DNA of 55,468 bases from Scleroderma bovista (taxonomy: Eukaryota; Basidiomycota; Agaricomycetes; Boletales; Sclerodermataceae): contig JAYMGJ010000336.1 in the NCBI GenBank assembly GCA_037178675.1, forward strand, positions 1 through 55,468, given 5' to 3'. A model generated the notes under the pieces. The model saw nothing but the letters and a program-made list of their open reading frames with translations. It was not told the origin of the DNA and did no database searches. Positions within the stretch are counted from its first letter, which is position 1. Every line of letters begins with the position of its first letter. Shown one piece after another: positions 21,011 through 32,290 of this stretch. The translations under genes were made by a program, and so were the position numbers.

Positions 21011-21330
21011 GTAGCGTGATCATTGTTGTCATCCAGGTCGTAGCTTATTTCTCGTCGTCACTGTGAATGTGAAGATAGTGGTGATGGCACTCACCGTTGT
21101 TGTCATTAGGTACTTTTCGTATCAGTGTGTGTGAGTGTGTGCGTGCAGTGGTGGTGGTCGATGTGAGAGGTGGAGGGGGAGAAGTGGTGGTGGTACTTCA
21201 TTGTGCGCGTGCGTGCTGTGGTGGTAGTCGACATAGTGCATAGGGATGGTAGTGGCCGTGCCACTCATCGCTGCTATCATCATCATCGTGAATGAGGGTA
21301 GTGGTAATGATACTCACCGCTGTCGTTGTC

Positions 21331-21375
21331 GTGCGGGCACCCACGTGGTACCCGCACCCGTAACCCGTGCGGGTT
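21331..21375. repeat. Overlapping GC-rich hairpins
   Basis: GTGCGGG (21331-21337) can pair with CCCGCAC (21351-21357). ACCCGCAC (21350-21357) can instead pair with GTGCGGGT (21368-21375). The two stems share one arm and are mutually exclusive. The role is unknown. Confidence 0.55.
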
Positions 21376-21572
21376 AGCCACACCCATGACGAAGCCTAGA
21401 CTCGGACGTCGCCAACGAGCTCGCAGACACGTAGTGGATATCGTTCTCGATGCACGGGAGGAAATGAATACTGTACATACCATCACGGGGACCGTCGATC
21501 CATGATAAGCTATGATTACAAAACAAATAACTTGATCATATATATCATATATTCAGCCTCATGACATACTGA

Positions 21573-21745
21573 TATATGATCTTGTCATTAAGTTACCAAC
21601 AGCTATCTAATTCAGCATGACTGACATAATGCAACTCATGAAAAAATAATTAATTGACATTATATGATCCATGTCATTAAGTTACCAACAGCTGTCCAAT
21701 TCAGCATGACTGACATAATGCAATTTGTGAAAAGATAATTATATG
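21573..21745. repeat. Two-copy AT-rich tandem repeat, period about 88 bp
   Basis: TATATGATC..GTCATTAAGTTACC begins at 21573 and again at 21661; both copies run through GCATGACTGACATAATGCAA. No gene is seen in 21400-22480. Confidence 0.75.
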
Positions 21746-22490
21746 GCCATTATCAATTTCTCCCCCTATGATACAGTGTTAGACAAGACTGCAAAGTTTG
21801 TATTGACCAATAACTGTACATAAATATTGTAGTTCCTGGGGTAGATCACTCTTGCAGAGGCAATGACTATCAGCTTGCATAGTATGGTGCATGGTGGAAT
21901 AGGAAAGTACATTTTCAACATGATCAACAGACAGAAGGATCTGAAGTACAGGTACTTTCATAGTAGGTGTATGGTAAGACCATGCAGTCATCTTCAAATA
22001 ATATAAAATAGACATGTTCTATATATGGCCATGGAAGGCTGTGCTCACAACATATCAACTAGGCTACATTTCGTGCGGAGAGCTCATTTCCTATATTGCC
22101 TATTTGGGCACAACTCACGATGCACTCTCAAAGTCGAGAACACAGAGTGCATTCTGAAGTTGAACTGCCCAGGCGTCCAGATCGATGGAAGGCAATTAGT
22201 GTCAATAGTATTGGCGTATTCGTGCCTGAGAATGAGTCTGTTGAGAAAGCAGGTTGCATCAGCAAACCAACCCTCCCCTGGACAGCACTGGACAGTACTG
22301 GCCAGTTACCCCAGAGCCCCAGCTACTCCTAGCAAGGTACCTAACTGGCTAGCACTGTCCAGACTGTCCCAGTAGCACTATCAACAGCATCCATATTACC
22401 TTTACTGCCTGTACTTGAAACTTTTCAAGCACTCAATTCATTCAATGTTAATGTTAACCAATTTATATTAATTCAATAAACTACAGAACA
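21746..22490. other. AT-rich intergenic sequence with one imperfect hairpin
   Basis: No gene is supported. Arms at 22288-22306 (CTGGACAGTACTGGCCAGT) and 22342-22362 are near-perfect inverted repeats separated by about 35 bp. Confidence 0.5.
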
Positions 22491-22509
22491 AAGACTAAGT
22501 ATTATATAT

Positions 22510-23056
22510 ACCGAGGTGGTTGTCGTCGTCGTCGATGGCCGCAATGTCGACGCAGGTGATGGGGGTAGTGGCGGCGACCGCGGCGAGGTGGTCATTGTTA
22601 TCGTCGTCGTCGCTGGTGGTGGGGTGGGTCGTCGTCGTCGCGTCGTCGATGCTGCTGGTGGGGTGGCGGTTGTCGTTGGTGGTGGCCTCGTCGACGTTGG
22701 TGGTGGTGTCCGTGTCGTCGACGACGCCGGTGGCGTCGTTGTGGCCATTGGTGGTGGTCGTCGCGTCGTTGACGCTGCTGGTGGGGTCGTCGTCGACGAG
22801 GCTGGTGGTGGTGGCGGTCGCGTCGTCGACGTTGGTGGTGGTGGCCACGTTGTCGTTGTCGACGCTGTTGGTGGTGGTGGTCGCGTTGATGGTGGTGGTG
22901 GTGGTCGACGTTGGTGGGTGGTGGCCACGTCGTCATCGACGGTGGTGGGTGGTGGTGGGTGGTGGTGGGTGGTGGTGGGTGGTGGTGGTCGCGTTGACGG
23001 TGGTGGTGGTGGTCGCGTTGACGGTGGTGGTGGTGACTGTCGGGTGGTGGTCGACG
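22510..23056. repeat. Long G/T-rich triplet repeat block
   Basis: Dense GGT, GTC and GAC triplets with tracts of GGTGGTGGGTGGTGGTGGG type near 22900-22990, a strong potential G-quadruplex former. Apparent proteins in several frames (poly Val/Gly, His/Arg, Thr/Pro) are repeat artefacts. Confidence 0.85.
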
Positions 23057-23189
23057 GATGAAGAGAATGAGAATGAGAGACTTCAAAAATTTTCAAGTAT
23101 GTGTGTGCGTGTGTTTGTGTAACGATTATATCAGCATATTGAACTATCAACATTTCCTAATAGTATTTACCGCGTCACTACACGCCTCG

Positions 23190-23600
23190 CCCACAGCCAC
23201 CGTCACCACCAGCGTCGTCGATCGACCACCATCAGCAACGACGACGACAACGACCCCACCACGGCCGATGGCGACGACACCAACCACCACCACCACCAGC
23301 AGCGTCGTCGACCAGACGACGACGACCCCCACCGTCAACGTCGTCGCCGTGGCCATCAACACTGACCACGACGACAACGACAACGACCCCGCCACCACCC
23401 CCAGCGTCGACGGCGGCGATGCGACCACCCACATCCCCAGCGTCGACGGCGACGGCGCAACGGCGCGACGACGGGATGACTCCCATCCCAGCGTCATCCG
23501 ACAATGACGCCCCCGACGCCCACCAACCTCCCAGCCACAGCAACGCTGGCCATCGCGCCAGCGCAGCGTCGACGATCGCCCTCCCCTGCGTTCGACAACC
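23190..23600. repeat. Mirror A/C-rich triplet repeat block
   Basis: The top strand is now ACC, CGA and CAGCGTCGTCGAC-type repeats, i.e. the complement of the preceding block, across a spacer of about 130 bp. Confidence 0.8.
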
Positions 23601-25530
23601 ACGGGCCCGGTCGTATAAATATATTATTTAGTCATTTGTGATTAGCACTCTAGTTTTCTTTAGTCCTAATATACTTTTTTTTTCTCTACTGAATATTTGA
23701 ATCGAGTGACAACCAGACTGGCACAGAGTCCGACAGGCTGGGCGGTCGGCTAAGCGCTGTCAAGTGCTGTCAGCTCGGCTTATCGGAAGGGCTGGTTTGC
23801 TGATTTGAATTGCCCTCTTGATGCGGGCAGTTATCTTCACTGTGTGCACTGTCAACTGATGATGACGACGGCCATCCACCAGCCTGTTGTCCAGCGATGA
23901 CAACAACCGTATCCCCACCATTGTCCAAGGTGCTGTCGAGTGTGACCGGCAGGTGTACTGAATTTGCAAATGTACCCTAAAGTAGAAATGGTCAAAGCGC
24001 GGGAAATGATCAGTAAGAACTGTACAGTACCCATGTTATATATAAACCCTCCTGGAAGGAACTGTTTAGGTTCTTCACTCTTGTCTGTGACTTCGATCTT
24101 CGAGTTGAAGCTGGGTCAGGTAAGTTACTGTTACACTGAATCGGGTTGGAGCAGGGTCAGGTAAGTTACATTTCATTGGATCAGGGTTAGGTAAGTTGCA
24201 TTTCGCCGGATCAGCTAAGTTGCTATTGTTTATCTCATATGGTAATTGCATGAGGTAAGTCACTAAACTTTATCTCTGAAAATCTGAGCCACAGTGGTTA
24301 GCAATTACATAATTAATAAATAGTGGTATTTTATGCTTGTTACAACAAAGTCCATAAACTTCATGTTGAAAGCCTTATACAGCCATATGTGACATTATCC
24401 AACTCATGCAATTCAACCAATCTGATAAATCATGTCCCTGTTTAAACTCATGAGAAGTGTGGTCAAAGTGTTATCTGACATGAAATGAATGGACATACAG
24501 AACTTATAGTTTGTGTATTACCATGCCTATCATAATGTGTTAGGTTGCCATCACCTATAATTTTTGTGTCAAGCTCAAAGCCTTATACAACCATATATAA
24601 CATTATCCAACTTATGATCAATACAGGGTTCAGCCAATCTGATAAATCATGTCCTTGTTTAAGGACATGAGAAGTGTGATCAAGTGTTATCTGACATAGA
24701 CTGAATGGGCTTACAGAACTGATAGTTTGTGTATTACCATGCCTATCATAATGTGTTAGGTTACCATTACCTAGAAATCTTGTGTGAAGCTTAAAGCCTT
24801 ATAAAGACTTATAAGGCCATGCATGACTATCCTTGTCAGATAGTCACATGTTAGACACGGTACTTATTGCAAAGTGCATATACAGCATTATCGGAAAAAT
24901 TCAGTCCCAGTGATGAAGCCAGCTTTGTCGTAAACTCCGTCCTCATCCAATCAGAGTACTTCCTGAGTATTCAAAAACTCAGCAAGAGTTTAGCGTAATT
25001 CGATGATTTTGCTGATTCGGAGACATTCACGGTTTACTAAATCCTCATCATGGGGCTATCACTGTTTAAGTTAGCGAGTTGCATATCGCCGTCCGAACAG
25101 AATGTTTTCATTTGACTTACCTATCTGTCCGACGATTGGGGAACGACTATCTGACTAGGGTAAGTGACTGCTAAAAAAGAGCCAAGGTGTCCTTACTTAA
25201 ACGAGTTAGGAGGAGTGCAATCAGGCCACAATGTTGTCACCTATAAGGCAAAATATCTTAAACGGCCACAATAGCTTCGTTCAACTTCGCAGTGCTCCCA
25301 AACATGCACTGGATGTAATGTAGTTGTGTAGACAATGAAATTTTGTGAAACTGCCGACTGACCATGGCTGCCGAAGTACTTGATGATCAAACGTGACCCA
25401 ACAAACATTAGTCGGAAGCATTTCATAGTATGACTTCTGTATTATCAGCAACAGAGGCGAAACCTAACATCACACTAGCTAATGCGTCTTCGCTCGGCAC
25501 GCAGCATCTCTGATGACTTGACGCATCGGC
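23601..25530. other. AT-rich intergenic sequence with tandem repeats
   Basis: No gene is supported. A GGTCAGGTAAGTTAC-type unit repeats about four times at 24110-24235. Two and a half copies of a unit of about 210 bp (each starting AGCCTTATA) begin at 24371, 24579 and 24795. Confidence 0.6.
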
Positions 25531-25533
25531 TGG

Positions 25534-25540
25534 TATAAAA
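25534..25540 (+). promoter_or_regulatory. TATA box of the P450 gene
   Basis: TATAAAA lies 38 bases upstream of the ATG at 25578, implying a 5' UTR of only about 10 bases. Confidence 0.6.
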
Positions 25541-25577
25541 CCATACCTCTTTGGATCAGCAATCCTTATCACTCGCG

Positions 25578-27774
25578 ATGAACGTCTTGTCGACAATGTC
25601 AGCTCGTGTGTACGAGGAGGCGCTGGCAGCTCTTCGTTCCAAGACTGCTCTCTACGTTTCTACTGCACTAGCCACTGTTCTCCTGTTCAAGATAGTCAAC
25701 ACATCCCGTCGCAAGGTCTCGACAACGCGCCTCCTGGGCCCTCCAAGTCCAAGTTTCCTCTATGGCGTAGCCAGAGATACAACAGAATCATCGGATCCAG
25801 GGTCCATCTATGAAGAATGGGTGAAGGAGTATGGCGTTGCATTCGAGGTCCCTGCCGCCCTCGGTCGAAAGACGATCATGTTGTGCGATCCAAAGGCTCT
25901 TCAACACTACTACGTGAGGGAAACCTGGACGTATATCGCCCTACCATCGACAAGAATCGCCTTGTACCGCACCGTAAATGTGGTCTAAATTTGTATTGCG
26001 ACCGATATCTTACATTGAATGATATCCAGACCGGGAAATCAGTACTCTGGTCCAATGGCGAGGTTCATCGTAGGTGCGTTCTGTCATGCCGTGCTGTTGC
26101 GTGAGGTGTTCAGGCACCTTGATCATATAGGCAGCGCAAGTTCCTAACACCTGCTTTCGCCCATGCAGCCATTCGAAAGTTGACACCTATTTACTACGAT
26201 TGCGCATACAAGGTGAGTATCAACACCCTATGTCCTTGCATACTAACCGCATATCACATCAGACGAAAGCTGCCTGGGAATCCGCCATTGATGCAAGCAA
26301 CGGCGACAATGCCATCATCGAAGTTCAGAATTGGTATGCTAGAATACCCTTTTTACCCAGACTCATCACCCATCTAACCGTTTGGAAATAGGATGAACCA
26401 TATTTCGTGAGCCAATGCCATTTTATACCGGTTCATCCCTCTTATGCACCTCTTCTAGTCTTGATACCATCGGACTAGCTGGCTTCTCTCACGATTTCGG
26501 CTCCCTCGATGGTAAAACAACTCCGGTTGCCACAGCATTTGATATATTGGGATCATCTCCCAGCCGTAGCGTGCTCAATGCCGGTTTCTTTGCTCTTTCG
26601 CAGGTTTTAACTGTGCTTGTGTATTATCCAACGCAAAGGAATGTACTAGTGCAGGAGATACAACAAGAGCTATCGAAGGTATCTAAGGAGTTGCTCGATA
26701 AGAGAAGGAAGGAGAAAGAAGCTGGCATTGTCGATGGAAAAGCGGAGAAATCAATGATTGGATTGTTGCGTATGCGCTCTTCCTTTGATCCAGTTACGCC
26801 ATTGACAAATCGATATTTTAAGTTAAAGCTGAAGAAGCAGATACAGATTTCCATATGTCTCATGAGGACATTATAGCACAGGTGAGCAAGTGAGTCGGGT
26901 TGAAATTGGGAACCACACTAAACTGTAGCTCGCAGATGAAAGTATTGCTCTTTGGGGGCTACGAAACCACGTCAAGTACGTTCCGTTCGTTTACGAGGAC
27001 CTTACTTGACGCGTTGACACAACGTTTATTTCTAGTCGTCTTAAGCTGGGCCTTACTGGAACTGGCGAGGAATCCCGCCATACAAACGAAGTTACGGGAG
27101 GAGTTGTTGTCCTTTTCTGGCGAACCCACTTATGACCAACTCACCAATAACCTGCCTTACCTCGATGCTGTGGTTCATGAAACCCTTCGGGTTCATTCAC
27201 CAGTATCTGAACGTATTCGTGTTGTACGTTTTTTGCAGTTTCATCTGTACTTATTGACGAGCTTCGAACCTGTCAGGCGACGGAAGACGACGTGATTCCT
27301 CTTTCAGAACCTGTTCGAACTCGATCCGGCGATCTTGTTGACAGCATCTCCATAGCGAAGGGAACAAGAGTTGGAATATCGATTGCCTATATGAACCGCT
27401 CCACTGCAATTTGGGGTCTAGATGCGAGGGAGTTCCGGCCTGAGCGGTGGCTGGAGAAAGATGGACTGCCGAAGAAGGCCCAAGAGATACAGGGCCATCG
27501 TCATTTACTGACATTTGCGGAGGGGCCGAGGGCCTGTCCCGGGAAAGGGTTTGCTCTTACCGAGCTTAAGGTGAGCTTCATCGTCGCTGCATAGCTGCGA
27601 CTACGATGCTCTGCACAGGCGGTCTTGTCCGTTCTCGTGAAAGCCTTTGTGTTTGAAATGAGAGACGGACCGAAGACGGAGGTGGAGTTTGGCTGGGGGC
27701 TATTACGAAGGCCCAAGATTGCCGGAGAGGTGGGTACCAAACTGCCATTGCGCGTAAAGCGGTATGGAGGATGA
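25578..27774 (+). CDS. Cytochrome P450 monooxygenase
   Basis: Eleven exons: 25578-25973, 26030-26073, 26131-26212, 26263-26333, 26392-26406, 26459-26769, 26823-26881, 26936-26975, 27036-27223, 27277-27570 and 27619-27774. All introns are 48-60 bp, GT-AG, and every junction keeps frame, giving 551 residues, a normal P450 length. Features: an N-terminal membrane anchor (about residues 20-37), GEVHRR followed by QRKFLTPAFAHAAIRKL (C-helix), oxygen-binding I-helix GGYETTS, ExxR as HETLR, FRPERW, and heme loop FAEGPRACPG with the ligand Cys at about residue 489. It would oxidise a hydrophobic substrate at the ER membrane using P450 reductase. Substrate and CYP family cannot be assigned. Exon 5 is only 15 bp. 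No disabling change was seen; it is the one conventional enzyme gene in the window. Confidence 0.9.
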
Positions 27775-28914
27775 ATACAGCTGCATGCGTATTCTGTAAT
27801 TTGTCATTTCCTCTCCTATGTCAGTGCTGAGCAAATTGTTTTCCGGTTATGCGTCACCGTTTCTATTCTGCCTTGTGTAACAATGTATCAATGACTTGAT
27901 GAATATCACTTGGATTCGAGGGTGATAGGATGGCTTTACGGCTGCCGCGGGATGACTAGTGTGCGTCTTTATCACAGCCTTCGACATGTCTGATTTGATT
28001 TCTGCATGCCCTTCGAGGCTACAGTGTATAGTATATTCTGTACTCACACTGGTGTTAGGAATTCAGTGGCATCGGCATGGCAGGGGTTGCATGTGAGTGT
28101 ACTGTTAACATCAGCAAAACAGCACTTTTCCCACCTGAAGTTTTGACATGTTACATGAGTGATTCAGTTTCTACACTCTAACCTGGTATGTAAAAGGCTT
28201 ATTTTGGATACAAAGAAGGTTCAGTGAAATTTTTAGGTGAATTTTATAGGCCAGTTTTTTTGTCCATTTTCTGTACAGCTCTGTATTACTGGGTACCTTT
28301 CTGTAATTTTCTGTAATTAGCTGTACAGACTCTACAGAGCAAAGGGTTGTTTTGCTGATGAAGTGCAAAAAATTCAATGAAGTGCCAAGCCAGACTGAAC
28401 AAGCACTGGAAGTAATAGTATTCTGACAACTGATTGAGACTGGAGTAGTCCAGCCAGACTTTGCTGGCAGGAACCTTGTTTCCAAGTCATTGTATTGAAA
28501 CTGATGATCCAAATGATATTCTTCAATAGATATGTAGTATTACATGTTATGATACATGAGCAACATACAAATTATCAAGTAAAAGCATAGGATAGTGAAT
28601 TATAGTAAGAAGCATGTATAGGAGAAATGATTTGGGGGTGTTGTATGCTGAGGAGAAAAATAGCCACAATCACCTTGTGTATACAAGGTCACTGCAGCCC
28701 TAAAAGCGAGGCTTTTTTTGTAATCCCACAAATATGTTTTTTTTGGTTCACTGTTTGTATTTAGACCTCCGTTCATCTCGTCCACCTTGTTCTAATCATG
28801 GACTTGTGCAGGTGACCGTATTCAATGGTGGTAGATAGGATTTCAACTTCACTGTTCACCATCTCATGTCTGCATGAATTGGCCTATCTTTCTCTGCCAA
28901 ACTCCCTTGGCCTT
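27775..28914. other. Intergenic, no gene seen
   Basis: AT-rich sequence with CTGTACAG-type short inverted motifs near 28270-28340. The end of the Helitron probably lies between about 28700 and 28914 but its terminal hairpin was not identified. Confidence 0.45.
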
Positions 28915-31900
28915 CATATCTAGTGCTGCCAGTTGTTGGTCTTCCTGTTGAAGAAATTTGCTTGGATGCTGGGTGAATAGCCTGTCCTTGAAATCATGTA
29001 ATAACCATATGTTGTCCCTGCCCCAGCTCCTTGACAATGCAACGTAGACATTGAATGGAGTTAATTCATCTGTTGGTGGTTTGCCAATGTCAATGATGCA
29101 TCATTCCAGTGTTTGGCCTTAAGATCGATAATTGGTGAAGGTGTAAGCTGGTGTGATAGGTAATTGAGTCCTTGGTCTTGCCATCTGACATTCTAATAGT
29201 GAACAGTTTCGTCAATGGTGCTAATGGAACCACCCCATCATCAAGACCTTCGAGTATTTGTGCTTTAGTTCAATACAAATGCACGAGGACATAGGCTGGT
29301 GGGTAGCAAAGTTTGATGTTGGTTTGCTCTGCCGAGTATGCCTCCTCTTTTGGATTGAGTACTATTTTCTCCACTACACCTCTAGCTCTGTTGGCCATGT
29401 CGAGATCAGTGACCATGTTATATGTGACCATTACTTCCATGCCCACTGCCAATTCGACTTGTTTGGAAAGACCTGCATGTTCTTGGGTGTTTGCTGATCG
29501 GTTCCCTTTCTGTTTAGTGGCCATGCAGAGGTGTTCTTTGAGGGTCAGTTGCTGCCCCCTGATTGTATCTATACATGAACATGTAAACAACCGAATGTCT
29601 AGAATTCATCTATTAATACAAATAACTTCATCTAAGCTCTGTCGGGACTTACTTTTCAGTTTGCACTGTGTATTGGCCATCATCGTGTTCCATTGCATCC
29701 ACACCGCATGTTGTGGAGTAATGAGAACAGCCTGATTCCATGGGGCAGTCGTGAAATCTGTGGGTGGACAATTTGCATGGCCAAGTATCATATTGCATAA
29801 CAATTGGAGATGGTATTCTTTGCAATTGCCATGATGAACGTGTTGAAGGAGCTTGACCCAATCAGGATCTATCACTCGGACCTGTGTTTTGAGCTGGACT
29901 ACCACATCAAATTGTTCATATATTTGCTGTCTGAGTATCTTGTTTGTTGTGTCTTTCAGCGAATTACAGGGCCAATAAAGAGGAGCAGATTTTTTTGTTG
30001 CCATGGGCAGAAACTGATGGAAATCTCCAACCAAAATAACATTCATGCCTTCAAATGGTTGATTGGTGTTTGAGAGCTCATTAGATTTGTGTGCCTGTGA
30101 GATTATTCTCGAGAGTTTGGTGAAGAAGTCTCGTGACACCATGGACATTTTGTCAATGACGAAGTTTTTTTTTTTTTTTTTAAATTGGAATTTATAGTGC
30201 TTCAAGGTGATACACCCCATATTGCACTCTACTATCTGTAGATTATGTATCTAAGGCCTCCTGTGGCCTGACTCCTCCCCTGATGCACGAATGCCCCCCC
30301 AGCCAGGACTGTAAGGTCCCCCAGGGGTCGACGAAGTATTGTTTAGACTGCCAGAAGTCCACTAATTTCTTTTGTGTTTGTGATGATTGTTGACGACTGT
30401 TCAGAGGTATCATGGCAAGCACATGAAGAGTCTTCCCGTCGATTACAGAAGATGCAATTCCAGTGTATGCACCCTTCACGAGAAGGTCGCCCTTTCTGAG
30501 CCGATAAAAGTTCTCCATAATAGATTGGATTGTTTTGGATTTGCCTACTCTGCCCTTGCCAGGAATGATCATCTGCAATGGTGGTGGTGCTCGTCCTGCC
30601 AATGTCTCCCTCAGATGCCAATCTATGATATCAAAAGCACATCGTTGATCCTCCAAGAGTCCTGCATGGCTGACAGGCTTGAGTGCCTCATGCAATGCTG
30701 TTGGGAGACTGATGGGTACTACGTTGCCCAAACCATCCACCTCTTGGGGCATCAGATTCAACATCGATACTTCTCCATCAGTTATTGAAGGATCGTGGGC
30801 TGATCCATCAAGGTCCAAGACATTGGCAGACATACTCTGTAGCCAACTTTCCAAAGCTGCTAGGTTGCATCCAGTAGCAATACTGACACTGTTCGTGTGG
30901 CATGGTCCAACCCTTTCTTTCTCGACAAAAACTTCATTTGCAATCCCAATGACGACAGCAGTAAGGCCATGCACTTGTTTACAACCAGAGGCTTGTTCAG
31001 CTTCATAATGGATAACATTGGCCTCAGTGAGCACCAATGGCTGAGTGCTGGACGCTTCGGCCTCGTCGACATCCATGTGCATTACATCATCAGTTTGGTC
31101 AACATGCACAAAGGAGTGTTCTTCGTGTGCTGACTCACTGGCAGATTTCGACTCATAATAATACTGAGCACCAGCAATGATGTCTTGGACATATCCAGGG
31201 GCGGAATGTAGCAAATGTTCCAAGGTTGTACTCCATGACAGAGAGTTATCTTTAAGATCAGACAAATGGTGCCATGACTTCGTAATCACAAGCATACATG
31301 TGAAGTAGAGGTCATGTTGATCTTGGTCCTGAAATTTTGGAAACCATGGACCAGAAATATTCAGCAATGTGTTGTGATTCTTGCGATGCATGACCTGCCA
31401 ATGTGTCTTGGCTCTTGGATGATCTTGTATAGCATATACACCGGTGCTGAGGGCATCCCAATTTTGGCTGTTGTTCCTGAGACAATGGTTCAGGAGCAGG
31501 TGTTCTTTGCCTTTCCTTGGCGGGAATCAACTCTTCATAGGTGTCTATGATGAACCTGATGAATGGCTTCATTTCTAAATCTGATCCTCTGTATTGATAA
31601 TCCTCCAGTTGGGATTGGACAATCATCCTTCCATCTATGTTCATTTGCAACATAACTGTTTCTGACTGAGTGTCTAGTACCTGATAATAAAGTCAACTTC
31701 CTGATCTTGTCTGTTAATGATTACTTGCCTGAGACTCTCCTGAGTGTGCAATGTGATTGTATGTAGGCCAAGAGCTGTTTCTACATGTCACATTTATTTG
31801 AGTTCTCTTGCCATGCAACCAAGAATGATAATGTACTGAACATTAGACTTTGATCTGAATTCTGGAAAGGCACATTTAAGTGCAATCAACAAAGGAGTTG

Positions 31901-32237
31901 TGAAAAGTGGAACATAGTGGTGCGACTGAAAGGTGTCATCCCAGCCCATCAAATATGACACAACCTGAGGTGCCGACAACTCCATCTGCCGATTCAGGAT
32001 GTTTGTACACCTGTAAAGTAACAGTTGGTTACACTGGTGTAGGTCATTGTATTTTGGATTGTCTTTATGATAAGCCATGGTGGAAGCCAACAAGGCTGAT
32101 GTATTGTGTGTAGGTTGTTGGTTTTTGGTCATGTAGGCCATTAGGTACCATGCAATATGTTTTGTTTTGCACCCATTCGTGTTCAATTTGATATCATTGT
32201 TGCAATGCATAGAGGTCAATAAATTGGGGCAATACAC
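28915..32237 (-). pseudogene. Helitron helicase domain remains
   Basis: Segments in order: CNNDIKLNTNGCKTKHIAWY (32237-31794), an acidic linker, Walker A GKGRVGKSKTIQ and TGIASSVIDG (31391-30243), Walker B region IDKMSMVSRDFF and GDFHQFLP (30220-29606), VGMEVMVTYNMVTDLD with YPPAYVLVHL (29590-29270), and finally FNVYVALSRSWGRDN near 29000. The Walker B acidic pair reads DK where helicases have DE, a loss of the catalytic Glu. Frames change between segments. Confidence 0.8.
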
Positions 32238-32290
32238 ATTGATATATGGGACTGTACACTTTGGACCCCAATTCCCATTTAGCTGGACAA

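Noticed and set aside
22473..23153. Long Pro/Thr, His/Arg or Val/Gly proteins
   Set aside because: Produced by triplet repeats open in nearly all frames on both strands.
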